Assembly: GCA_003645435.1 (NCBI GenBank)
Contig: QNFD01000181.1
Coordinates: forward strand, 1-5,989
Direction: 5' to 3'
From: Gammaproteobacteria bacterium
GTDB taxonomy: Bacteria > Pseudomonadota > Gammaproteobacteria > GCA-001735895
Length of the DNA: 5,989 nt
Part shown: piece by piece, positions 1-5,989 of the stretch
How positions within the stretch are numbered: position 1 is the first letter of the stretch
How the letters are laid out: each line of letters starts with the position of its first letter
Notes under the pieces: model-generated
Databases searched by the model: none
Seen by the model: the letters and a program-made list of their open reading frames with translations, nothing else
Told to the model about the DNA's origin: nothing
Translations under genes and position numbers: made by a program

Positions 1-1016
1 AGGATATTGGCGTTGCGAAGATCTGGTACAAGGATGAATCTCAACGCTTTCATTTGAAAAGTTTCAAGGCGCTCGGTGGAGCCTATGCGGTGGCGCGCCA
101 GTTACAGGCCAGGGTAGCCGAGGTGACGGGTGTAGTACCGGGCATCCAGGACATACTCGATCACAAGTTCGACGATATCCTGCGCCAGTTAGTGATCAGT
201 TGTGCGACCGATGGTAATCATGGACGCTCGGTGGCCTGGGGTTGCCAGATGTTTGGTTGCCAGTGCGTGATTTACATACATCGCGATGTATCCATTGCGC
301 GGGCGCAGGCCATGGAAGCATTGGGTGCAAAAGTCATACGCATTACCGGTAACTACGATGAATCGGTGAAACAGGCGGATAGCGATGCAAAACAATTGGG
401 GCGCATCATTGTCTCCGACACTAGCTATGAGGGTTACATGGAAATCCCCAAGGACGTGGCACTCGGTTATACGGTCTTGTTGTCCGAATCGATAGAACAA
501 ATGGATAGCGAAATACCGACACATGTGTTTATCCAGGGTGGCGTTGGCGGTGTCGCATCGGCTGTTTGCGCTTATTTCTGGGAACTATGGGGGGAGCGGC
601 GGCCGCGTTTAATTATTGTTGAACCCGAGAAAGCCAATTGTCTACAGGAGAGCGCGCGTGCCGGGTCTCCAGTGACAGTCGAAGGTGATCTCGACACTTT
701 AATGGCGGGGCTCGCCTGCGGTGAAGTGTCGATCCTGGCCTGGGATATTTTAAGTATCGGCGCTAACGATTTCCTCACTGTAAATGAAGAAACCGTCCCT
801 CTCACCATGCAATTACTGGCACTGGGCTTCGACGGCGATCCACCGATCGAAGCGGGTGAATCGGCTGTCGGCGGATTAGCGGCTCTGATTAGCGCGCAAA
901 ATAACCCGGAGTACGCACAAGCGCTCGGCCTCGATGAAAACAGCCGGATATATATCCTCGGTACCGAAGGTGCGACTGACCCTGAACTCTACCAACAACT
1001 AATTTCGACAAAGTAG
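1..1016 (+). CDS. dpaL: Diaminopropionate ammonia-lyase, 5'-truncated by window edge
   Basis: A fold-type II PLP enzyme that converts D- or L-2,3-diaminopropionate to pyruvate and two ammonia in the cytoplasm. The reading frame is open from base 3, so the gene begins upstream. A TTG at 54 is only an internal codon, because the conserved stretch IWYKDESQRF is encoded before it. The motif FKALGGAY carries the PLP-binding lysine (bases 66-68). The family signature ATDGNHGRSVAW follows, with its Asp at 210-212, then DTSYEGY with Asp at 417-419. These match Lys77, Asp120 and Asp189 of E. coli YgeX as I recall them. The glycine-rich phosphate loop QGGVGGVASA is at 534-563. About 337 codons are present; the family is near 400 residues, so roughly 55-60 N-terminal residues are missing. 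The gene ends in tandem stops TAG TAA. The TDGNHGR and DTxxEGY motifs favour this family over threonine dehydratase or EutB, but a related diamino or hydroxyamino acid could be the true substrate. Confidence 0.88.
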   Translation, partial: DIGVAKIWYKDESQRFHLKSFKALGGAYAVARQLQARVAEVTGVVPGIQDILDHKFDDILRQLVISCATDGNHGRSVAWGCQMFGCQCVIYIHRDVSIARAQAMEALGAKVIRITGNYDESVKQADSDAKQLGRIIVSDTSYEGYMEIPKDVALGYTVLLSESIEQMDSEIPTHVFIQGGVGGVASAVCAYFWELWGERRPRLIIVEPEKANCLQESARAGSPVTVEGDLDTLMAGLACGEVSILAWDILSIGANDFLTVNEETVPLTMQLLALGFDGDPPIEAGESAVGGLAALISAQNNPEYAQALGLDENSRIYILGTEGATDPELYQQLISTK

Positions 1017-1054
1017 TAAATTAATTGTGCTACGTCCCCAATAAATTTTAGCTT

Positions 1055-1059
1055 AGGAG
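1055..1059 (+). promoter_or_regulatory. Ribosome binding site of the AI-2E family gene
   Basis: AGGAG lies nine bases before the ATG at 1069. It is the clearest Shine-Dalgarno sequence in the window and fixes the start of this membrane protein gene. The 52-bp gap after the ammonia-lyase contains no evident terminator hairpin. Confidence 0.75.
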
Positions 1060-1068
1060 TAAAGGAAT

Positions 1069-2184
1069 ATGTCTACTCAAATTTCAAACGATGAAAAACA
1101 GGAAAATCAAAAGATATTCATCGTTAATTCGATAGAGGCCACCGTGCGTATCGGCCTGGTAGTACTGGTGATTTATCTATGTCTGGATATTATCCGGCCC
1201 TTTTTCGTGCCCATATTATGGGGTTTGATCATTGCGACTTCGCTTTACCCGATTCAGAAATGGTTGACCGCTAAACTGGGTAACCGAGACCGGATATCGG
1301 CCTTTCTGATTACCTTTACTGGACTGGGATTGCTAATTTCTATCTCAATCGGCTTTTCCAGCGCCTTGATTTTGAACTTGAAGGTCTTTTCCAAAAAATT
1401 TACCCTCGGCGAAAATATAATACCGGCGCCACCGGAATCTATTCAGGATTGGCCTCTTATCGGCGACCCACTCTATACATTCTGGCTAAGAGCTACTCAG
1501 GACATAGATGCGGTTTTGATCCAGTTTGCACCGCAACTCGCCAAATTCGGTGAATCACTGCTGGCTTCGGTTGGCGCCATGGGGGTTGGATTCTTCCAGT
1601 TTGTTGTAGCGATTATTATCTCAGGAGTCGTGCTCGCCAATGCCGAGATTAGTAAAGATTTTAGCGTGCGATTGATGACGCGGCTGGTGGGTGATAACGG
1701 CCCGGCTTATGCCGATATTTCGGGTAAGATTGTGAGTGGTGTCACCCAGGGAATTCTCGGTGTGTCATTACTGCAAAGTTCGCTGGCACTGGCTGGGTTT
1801 GTGATGATGGACGTGCCGGCAGCCGCTGTATGGGCCTTGTTATGCCTGATACTGGGGGTGGTACAGATTGGCGCGGCACCGGTTATATTCGGTGTTGCTA
1901 TCTATGTATTTGTCACCAACGACAGCACCCTGACAAGCGTCTTATTCATGGCCTGGAGCCTGGTCGTGGGTGTCATGGATAACATATTAAAACCACTGGT
2001 GATGGGTAGAGGCATCAATGTACCGACCGTGGTCATATTTCTCGGCGCTATCGGCGGTTTTGTGACCTCGGGCATCATTGGGCTATTTACCGGCGCCGTT
2101 ATTCTTGTTATTGGCTATACATTGTTTCAGGCCTGGCTTGCCGATTCGCTCGATTTACCGGCCCCAGATGACAGCACGGAGTAG
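1069..2184 (+). CDS. AI-2E family transporter (PerM/TqsA-like, PF01594)
   Basis: A 371-residue inner-membrane protein of the AI-2E exporter superfamily. Its members include TqsA (autoinducer-2 export) and PerM, plus Na+/H+-antiporter-like proteins; most have no known substrate. A polar N-terminus (1-20) precedes hydrophobic segments at about 24-40, 44-60, 78-102, 167-190, 222-246, 252-282, 287-305 and 319-352. A soluble stretch lies at 103-165. This arrangement of two helices, one helix, a loop, then a helical block is the family layout. The signature near the C-terminus is visible: VQIGAAPVI (265-273), then MDNILKPLVMGRG (303-315) and IFLGAIGG (323-330). The length is usual for the family. 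The start is set by AGGAG at 1055-1059. It sits between the ammonia-lyase and the hydrolase, which suggests it moves a substrate or product of the same pathway. That role is inference; autoinducer-2 transport should not be assumed from the family name. Confidence 0.85.
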   Translation: MSTQISNDEKQENQKIFIVNSIEATVRIGLVVLVIYLCLDIIRPFFVPILWGLIIATSLYPIQKWLTAKLGNRDRISAFLITFTGLGLLISISIGFSSALILNLKVFSKKFTLGENIIPAPPESIQDWPLIGDPLYTFWLRATQDIDAVLIQFAPQLAKFGESLLASVGAMGVGFFQFVVAIIISGVVLANAEISKDFSVRLMTRLVGDNGPAYADISGKIVSGVTQGILGVSLLQSSLALAGFVMMDVPAAAVWALLCLILGVVQIGAAPVIFGVAIYVFVTNDSTLTSVLFMAWSLVVGVMDNILKPLVMGRGINVPTVVIFLGAIGGFVTSGIIGLFTGAVILVIGYTLFQAWLADSLDLPAPDDSTE

Positions 2185-2186
2185 GA
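2183..2186 (+). promoter_or_regulatory. Ribosome binding site of the M24 hydrolase gene, overlapping the upstream stop
   Basis: AGGA lies seven bases before the ATG at 2194 and shares bases with the TAG stop of the upstream transporter gene (2182-2184). A further GGAG is at 2178-2181. The overlap points to translational coupling of the two genes. Confidence 0.55.
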
Positions 2187-2193
2187 TCCCACC

Positions 2194-3360
2194 ATGCTTG
2201 TACCCGAACGCGGCTTCCCGCAATCAGAGTTTGAACAACGTACCGCCCGTGCGCTGGCGATGATGGCGGCGCTGGAAGTCGACGCCATATTGCTCACCAC
2301 CGAGCCCAACGTGCGATATTTCAGCGGATTTTTTACCCAGTTCTGGCTGAGCCCTACGCGTCCCTGGTTCCTTTTGGTGCCATTGCAGGGCAAGCCGATC
2401 GCGGTGATACCAACTATTGGCATGGTTGGTATGCTCGATACCTGGATCGACGACGTTCGCTGCTGGTCATCGCCGCAACCGGGCGATGACGGTATTTCCC
2501 TGCTGACCAGCACGATACAGGAACTACCGGCACGATATGGTCGTATAGGTGTTTCTCTAGGTGCCGAAAGTCATCTGCGCATGCCTGCCCAGGATTTCCA
2601 GGTTCTCAGAGATAAGCTGGCAGCTACCGAGGTCGTCGATTGCAGCCGTTTACTACTCGAGCTATGCAGCATTAAGTCAGATGCCGAGGTGGAAAAGATT
2701 AAATATGTTTGCGAGCTGACATCGGACAGCTTTCACGCCCTGCCCGAATTCGCCAGTGTCGGCGACAGCGAACGTGAAATTGTGCGGTCGATGCGTATGG
2801 ATTTGCTCAAACGCGGCGCCGATAACACGCCATACATCGTGTCGGCCTCAGGACCGGATGGTTATGACAACATCATCATGGGACCGACCGATCGTAAGCT
2901 CGAAAATGGCGACCTGTTAATCATCGATACCGGTACTGTCTTCGATGGCTATTATTGCGATTTCGACCGTAATTTTGCCTTTGGCCATGCCTCGGACAAA
3001 ACTAAACGAGCTTACGAAACCGTTTTCAAGTCGACCGATGCCGGTTTTGAGGCGGCCAGGCCAGGCGCTACTACAAGCGATTTATGGCGGGCGATGTGGT
3101 CAGTACTCGAGGCTGGCGGCGCTGAGGGCAATGATGTTGGTCGTATGGGACATGGGCTTGGCGCGCAACTTACCGAATGGCCTTCCATTACTGCCACCGA
3201 TAGTACTGAACTCAGGCCCGGCATGATCATGACCCTGGAACCGGGTATGAGTTATGACAATGGCAAGCAAATGGTTCACGAGGAAAATATTCTAATCACC
3301 GGATCGGGTGCTATCATGTTATCCAAACGCGCGGCAGCTGAATTGCCCATAGTGATTTGA
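2194..3360 (+). CDS. M24 family metallohydrolase (Xaa-Pro peptidase/creatinase fold)
   Basis: A 388-residue cytoplasmic enzyme with the two-domain layout of creatinase, prolidase and aminopeptidase P. The N-terminal creatinase-type domain (about 12-150) has the typical NVRYFSGF motif at 39-46. The C-terminal pita-bread domain is about 160-385. All five metal ligands of the family can be placed: Asp245 (IIDTG), Asp256 (GYYCD, spaced 11 apart as in aminopeptidase P), His320 (MGHGLG), Glu349 (TLEPGM) and Glu363 (HEENILIT). It should therefore be a dinuclear metal hydrolase, unlike creatinase or, as I recall, ectoine hydrolase EutD/DoeA, which lack these ligands. The His that aminopeptidase P carries about 17 residues before the first Asp is replaced by Ile228/Met229, so the substrate may not be an ordinary Xaa-Pro peptide. 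It starts nine bases after the transporter gene and runs into the next gene. The true substrate is unknown; a cyclic amide, N-acyl diamino acid or dipeptide is plausible. Confidence 0.85.
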   Translation: MLVPERGFPQSEFEQRTARALAMMAALEVDAILLTTEPNVRYFSGFFTQFWLSPTRPWFLLVPLQGKPIAVIPTIGMVGMLDTWIDDVRCWSSPQPGDDGISLLTSTIQELPARYGRIGVSLGAESHLRMPAQDFQVLRDKLAATEVVDCSRLLLELCSIKSDAEVEKIKYVCELTSDSFHALPEFASVGDSEREIVRSMRMDLLKRGADNTPYIVSASGPDGYDNIIMGPTDRKLENGDLLIIDTGTVFDGYYCDFDRNFAFGHASDKTKRAYETVFKSTDAGFEAARPGATTSDLWRAMWSVLEAGGAEGNDVGRMGHGLGAQLTEWPSITATDSTELRPGMIMTLEPGMSYDNGKQMVHEENILITGSGAIMLSKRAAAELPIVI

Positions 3361-3365
3361 TAGAA

Positions 3366-4148
3366 ATGACCCGATCGCAAATTATCGAACACGATTTTAC
3401 CCTCGACACGATAGCGCCCGCTGGTCGCATCGGTCTGATCGCACTGGCGACCGATTTTAATTCCGAGCAGGACTTACGCCGCATGTATCCCGGAGGCGTC
3501 GAGGTATTCACCAACCGTGTCCTCAACGCTAATCCCGTGACACTACAGAATTTACGCAATATGGCGGGTGATATCAGCCGTGCCGCGGGCGGCATACTGC
3601 CTGGCTTTACGCTTGACGCGATGATTTACGGTTGTACCTCGGGCACAGTCGCGAATGGCGCCGAGAAAATTCAGGCACTGATACAGGAAAGCTGCCCCGG
3701 GGTCCCGGTAACCAATCCGGTGACCGCCGCACTGGCCGCGTTTGCGCATTTTGGCGCACAGCGCATATCGGTACTAACACCCTATATCGAAGAGGTTAAC
3801 CTTGAAATGGCGGCCTGGTTCGAACAACATGGTATCGAGGTGATTAATATCACCGGTCTCGGCTACGACAGTGATATCGACATGACAGGGATTCCACCAC
3901 AGGAAATTGCCAAAGCCGCGAGCAGAGTTTGCGACCCTGACGCCGATTTATTGTTTATATCCTGCACTGCGATCCGCGCCTCGATGGTTATCGAGCAGAT
4001 AGAAGCGGCCATTGGCAAGCCGGTAGTTAGCAGCAACCAGGCCCTGGTATGGCATAGCCTGGGACTGGTCGGTTGCGAACTGCCTGTCACTGGTTACGGG
4101 TCCCTGTTTGATCCAATCTCAACTATGATATCTACGACAGGAATTTGA
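3366..4148 (+). CDS. Asp/Glu racemase / maleate isomerase / arylmalonate decarboxylase superfamily enzyme (EutA-like)
   Basis: A cytoplasmic cofactor-independent enzyme of the Asp/Glu racemase superfamily, which uses cysteines to move a proton at a carbon next to a carboxylate. Two motifs mark it: IYGCTSGTVANG, with Cys93, and FISCTAIRA, with Cys203 (numbered from the TTG at 3357). Both cysteines are present, as in racemases and maleate cis-trans isomerase; arylmalonate decarboxylase keeps only the second. The late motif SSNQALVWHSL (225-235) is typical of the maleate isomerase/EutA branch. Two starts are possible: TTG at 3357, overlapping the previous gene by four bases (263 residues), or ATG at 3366, five bases after its stop (260 residues). 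I chose the ATG because neither has a strong ribosome site and homology begins only at about residue 23 (GRIGLIAL). The lack of a gap implies coupling to the hydrolase. The substrate is not known. A role in racemising or isomerising an intermediate for the ammonia-lyase is inference. Confidence 0.82.
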   Translation: MTRSQIIEHDFTLDTIAPAGRIGLIALATDFNSEQDLRRMYPGGVEVFTNRVLNANPVTLQNLRNMAGDISRAAGGILPGFTLDAMIYGCTSGTVANGAEKIQALIQESCPGVPVTNPVTAALAAFAHFGAQRISVLTPYIEEVNLEMAAWFEQHGIEVINITGLGYDSDIDMTGIPPQEIAKAASRVCDPDADLLFISCTAIRASMVIEQIEAAIGKPVVSSNQALVWHSLGLVGCELPVTGYGSLFDPISTMISTTGI

Positions 4149-4167
4149 TCAAGGGCATTGCTTTCTG

Positions 4168-4216
4168 GGTTCAACTGGTGGAAAGCCAGCCTGCCTGAAC
4201 CTCGTGGTTATTTTTT
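4168..4216 (+). terminator. Possible terminator of the four-gene run
   Basis: A nested hairpin has outer arms GGTTCA (4168-4173) and TGAACC (4196-4201) and inner arms CTGG (4175-4178) and CCAG (4186-4189). A run of six T lies at 4211-4216. The gap between the outer hairpin and the T run is long. A second small hairpin, AACC-tcgt-GGTT (4198-4209), sits directly before the T run and competes with the first. Its place 20-70 bases after the last gene of the operon and before dsbB is right, but neither fold is a textbook terminator. Confidence 0.4.
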
Positions 4217-4252
4217 AGTCTGATTCATACCTTTATGCGGGAACCAAATTTA

Positions 4253-4771
4253 ATGATGGAAAAAATAAAATTACTCAGCCACCAAAAACTCTACTGGATG
4301 CTGTTATTCGTGCTCGGTCTGGGGTTGGAGGCATCGGCTTTGTTTTATCAGTATGTGCTCGGTGAGTGGCCCTGTGTACTCTGCATACATGTTCGTATCT
4401 GGGTACTCGGTTTCACCCTGGTGGCGCTGATCGCGCTGTTTGCCGGTAGTAATCGATGGCTGCAAAGAGGCCTTCATCTGGTCAACAGCGTCATCATGCT
4501 TGGTTTTGCCGAACGTAGCTGGCAAACCCTGGCGGTAGAGCGTGGCTGGGTATTCGGCGACTGCAACATGGAGTCCGGCCTGCCGCCCTGGTTTGCGCTC
4601 GACAAATGGTTCCCGGCGATGTTCGAAGTACAGACAGCCTGCGGTTATACACCAGTGATAATTTTTAATATCACCATGGCCGAAATCTTACTCGCCTTAT
4701 CCAGCATGTTGTTGCTGGTGAGCCTGCTCATGCTGACCGTCAGTTGTTGCTCATCGCAGGAGTCGGCTTAA
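4253..4771 (+). CDS. dsbB: Disulfide bond formation protein B (DsbB)
   Basis: An inner-membrane quinone reductase that reoxidises periplasmic DsbA and passes the electrons to quinone. Four hydrophobic segments lie at about 12-35, 47-65, 69-87 and 134-163 (numbered from ATG 4253). The first periplasmic pair is in PCVLC (Cys41, Cys44), followed by the quinone-site Arg48. The second periplasmic loop holds Cys104 and Cys130, with the family motif LPPWFALDKWFP between them. These numbers equal those of E. coli DsbB, which is why I prefer the ATG at 4253 (172 residues). Alternatives are ATG 4235 (178 residues) and ATG 4256; none has a convincing ribosome site, though GGGA at 4239-4242 is nearest. 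An unusual adjacent Cys165-Cys166 pair follows the last helix near the C-terminus. The gene stands alone after a possible terminator and ends tail-to-tail with the mltF remnant, overlapping it by three bases. Confidence 0.92.
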   Translation: MMEKIKLLSHQKLYWMLLFVLGLGLEASALFYQYVLGEWPCVLCIHVRIWVLGFTLVALIALFAGSNRWLQRGLHLVNSVIMLGFAERSWQTLAVERGWVFGDCNMESGLPPWFALDKWFPAMFEVQTACGYTPVIIFNITMAEILLALSSMLLLVSLLMLTVSCCSSQESA

Positions 4772-5093
4772 CTCCCGTGTACCCCGCTCGATTTGACTAG
4801 TTGAGCACGCAGAATATTCTGATAGTTACGAATGCGTTGCACGTACACTACCGGTCCCTCAGTACCAGGAGTTCGCCATTGCGTTCGATAGTGTCTAGCC
4901 AGTCGTCTATCGCGTCAGCGAGCACGGTCCATTCGGGGGAAAGCATCCAGGCCAGCGATTGGTCTTTCTCGATAGTGAATGCGGTCTGCAGTTCCGGATA
5001 AAACTGCCGCAACTGCAATGAAAAAAAGCGCCCGGAATGGAGTAAGATTTGCTTTATTCTCGACAGCCAGTTCGCCAGTACAACTTTCCTCAT
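4768..5093 (-). pseudogene. mltF: Remnant of membrane-bound lytic murein transglycosylase F, catalytic domain deleted
   Basis: Read on the minus strand, 5093-4848 encodes a stretch that aligns with the end of the MltF solute-binding-like domain. [17 protein letters not shown], then SLAWMLSPEW and WLDTIERNGELLVLRDR, correspond to E. coli MltF around FQRVHPELAVALDI, PVTWFSPL and NEDGTLARIEEKY (recalled sequence). A TAG stop at 4850-4848 ends this frame. In the shifted frame, starting at 4848, 26 codons read VYVQRIRNYQNILRAQLVKS and onward to a TAA at 4770-4768. This matches the extreme MltF C-terminus (YVENIRKYQISLVGYL). The roughly 200-residue transglycosylase domain with its catalytic Glu should lie between the two pieces and is absent, as are the signal sequence and most of the first domain. 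Near the 5' end a second frame offers TGEL where the family has a similar motif, hinting at another frameshift. It is probably not functional. A small free-standing protein of 81 residues (ATG 5093) is the alternative. Confidence 0.65.
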
Positions 5094-5110
5094 TGAGTCA
5101 CTTTTAACAA

Positions 5111-5139
5111 TCCACAATGTAATAAATTGTGGTTATAAT
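5111..5139 (+). promoter_or_regulatory. Probable sigma-70 promoter for nhaB
   Basis: A perfect -10 TATAAT is at 5134-5139. A -35 candidate TCCACA (5111-5116, four of six matches to TTGACA) lies 17 bases upstream. The start of transcription would fall near 5146, giving a leader of about 27 bases before the ATG at 5173. The surrounding bases are A/T-rich compared with the coding regions. Confidence 0.6.
5112..5132. repeat. Inverted repeat in the nhaB promoter, possible operator
   Basis: CCACAAT (5112-5118) and ATTGTGG (5126-5132) form a perfect 7+7 bp inverted repeat with a 7-base centre. It fills the spacer between the proposed -35 and -10 elements, the usual position for a repressor site. 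I do not recognise the regulator. As RNA it would lie upstream of the transcript, so a leader hairpin is unlikely for nhaB. Confidence 0.5.
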
Positions 5140-5172
5140 GAAACTACCTCAATCGGTACGATATATCTACAT

Positions 5173-5989
5173 ATGGCATCAAAACTCGGCTCGGCACTCA
5201 TATCGAATTTCCTGGGACAATCACCAGCGTGGTATAAACAGCTAATACTTGCCTTTCTAATCATCAACCCCATCGTCTTCGCTATTAACCCATTTGTTGC
5301 CGGCTGGGTGTTGATTATCGAATTTATCCTGACTCTGGCAATGGCGCTTAAATGCTATCCATTACAGCCGGGTGGATTACTCGCAATTCAGGCGGTTATT
5401 ATTGGCATGGCTTCACCTGAATCGGTTTATCGTGAAACCGTCGGCAACATTGATGTGATTTTGTTATTAATGTTCATGGTTGCCGGCATTTATTTCATGC
5501 GCGAATTACTTTTGTTTACCTTCACGCGAATACTTTTATCGATCAAGTCAAAGGCGTTGTTGGCATTTTTATTTAGTTTTACCGCTGCCTTCCTGAGTGC
5601 TTTTCTGGACGCGCTCACCGTAACCGCGGTTTTAATAACGGTTGCGGTTGGTTTTTATTCGGTATATCACAAGGTCGCGTCAGGCAAGAAGTTTCACGAG
5701 GACCATGATTACAGTGGCGATCAGGACGTTCACGAGTTCCATCGCGAGGAGCTAGAGCAGTTTCGTTCGTTTCTGCGCAGTTTGATTATGCACGGTGCGG
5801 TTGGAACCGCACTCGGTGGCGTCTGTACGCTGGTCGGTGAACCACAGAACCTGTTAATTGCCGAACGCGCAGGCTGGAATTTTATCGAATTTTTCCTCCG
5901 TATGGCTCCCGTGACCATGCCGGTTTTGTTTTTTGGCCTGATTACCAGTGTATTACTCGAAAAACTCAAATGGTTTGGGTATGGCGCCC
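5173..5989 (+). CDS. nhaB: Na+/H+ antiporter NhaB, 3'-truncated by window edge
   Basis: An inner-membrane secondary antiporter that expels Na+ in exchange for H+, supporting sodium and pH homeostasis. 272 codons are present; the family is a little over 500 residues, so about half the gene lies beyond the window. The N-terminus [17 protein letters not shown] is typical. Hydrophobic segments lie at about 22-48, 50-80, 95-121, 127-161, 202-232 and 243-262. [13 protein letters not shown] (141-153) holds Asp146, equivalent to Asp147 reported as important in NhaB. A hydrophilic His/Asp/Glu-rich cytoplasmic-type loop occupies 166-198. The strongest signature is [20 protein letters not shown] (206-225), followed by [12 protein letters not shown] and KLKWFGYG, nearly as in E. 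coli NhaB. The start ATG at 5173 has no clear ribosome site, but it places the conserved residues at expected positions and follows a good promoter. No competing gene exists on the other strand. Confidence 0.95.
   Translation, partial: MASKLGSALISNFLGQSPAWYKQLILAFLIINPIVFAINPFVAGWVLIIEFILTLAMALKCYPLQPGGLLAIQAVIIGMASPESVYRETVGNIDVILLLMFMVAGIYFMRELLLFTFTRILLSIKSKALLAFLFSFTAAFLSAFLDALTVTAVLITVAVGFYSVYHKVASGKKFHEDHDYSGDQDVHEFHREELEQFRSFLRSLIMHGAVGTALGGVCTLVGEPQNLLIAERAGWNFIEFFLRMAPVTMPVLFFGLITSVLLEKLKWFGYGA

Noticed and set aside
54..1016. TTG at 54 as the real start of the ammonia-lyase
   Set aside because: Conserved family sequence is encoded in frame before it from base 3, and the PLP lysine would be residue 5, which is impossible for this fold.
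1017..1068. Internal promoter between the ammonia-lyase and the transporter gene
   Set aside because: TTGTGC (1025-1030) and the A/T-rich bases after it are too weak a match to call, and the gap is short enough for co-transcription.
2127..2513. Minus-strand ORF of 128 codons across the transporter-hydrolase junction
   Set aside because: It overlaps two well-supported genes, shows no recognisable domain and has shadow-like Ser/Gly-rich composition.
2194..4148. Assignment of the last two operon genes as eutD and eutA (ectoine utilisation)
   Set aside because: The M24 protein keeps all five metal ligands, which EutD-type ectoine hydrolases lack as far as I recall. No EutB, EutC or EutE homologue is visible, and the lyase is of the diaminopropionate type.
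4801..5001. Plus-strand small ORF opposite the mltF relic
   Set aside because: Its translation is serine-rich low-information sequence, while the opposite strand matches MltF. It starts at TTG with no ribosome site.
5730..5969. Minus-strand ORF near the right edge
   Set aside because: It is the antisense shadow of a highly conserved part of nhaB.

Overview
The window looks like chromosomal DNA of a gammaproteobacterium. It holds an NhaB-type Na+/H+ antiporter, a DsbB whose cysteine spacing matches the E. coli protein, and a remnant of an MltF-like lytic transglycosylase; the first and last are typical of that class. A marine or saline habitat would fit the antiporter but is only inference. 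No tRNA, rRNA, CRISPR array, insertion sequence or integrase is visible.

Left part (1-4148, all + strand): a tightly packed four-gene run. It starts inside a gene for a PLP-dependent diaminopropionate ammonia-lyase, whose start lies before the window. An AI-2E/PerM-family membrane protein follows, then an M24-family metallohydrolase (Xaa-Pro peptidase/creatinase fold), then an Asp/Glu racemase/maleate isomerase-like two-cysteine enzyme. Gaps are 52 bp, 9 bp and about 0-5 bp, so the genes are probably co-transcribed. A possible terminator sits at 4168-4216. The enzyme content (amide or ring hydrolase, racemase/isomerase, ammonia-lyase) suggests catabolism of a nitrogen-rich compound that yields a 2,3-diamino acid. 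It resembles the ectoine-utilisation (eut) gene set in logic, but the individual proteins argue against ectoine itself.

Middle part (4253-5172): dsbB on the + strand ends tail-to-tail against a minus-strand pseudogene (4768-5093). That pseudogene carries the end of the MltF solute-binding-like domain joined directly to the extreme MltF C-terminus. The whole catalytic transglycosylase domain is missing and the reading frame changes at the join.

Right part (5173-5989): the first 272 codons of nhaB, running off the end of the window. A good promoter (perfect TATAAT) lies upstream, and a 7+7 bp inverted repeat lies between its -35 and -10 elements and may be an operator. dsbB and nhaB are also neighbours in E. 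coli, so this linkage looks old, with the mltF remnant lying between them here.
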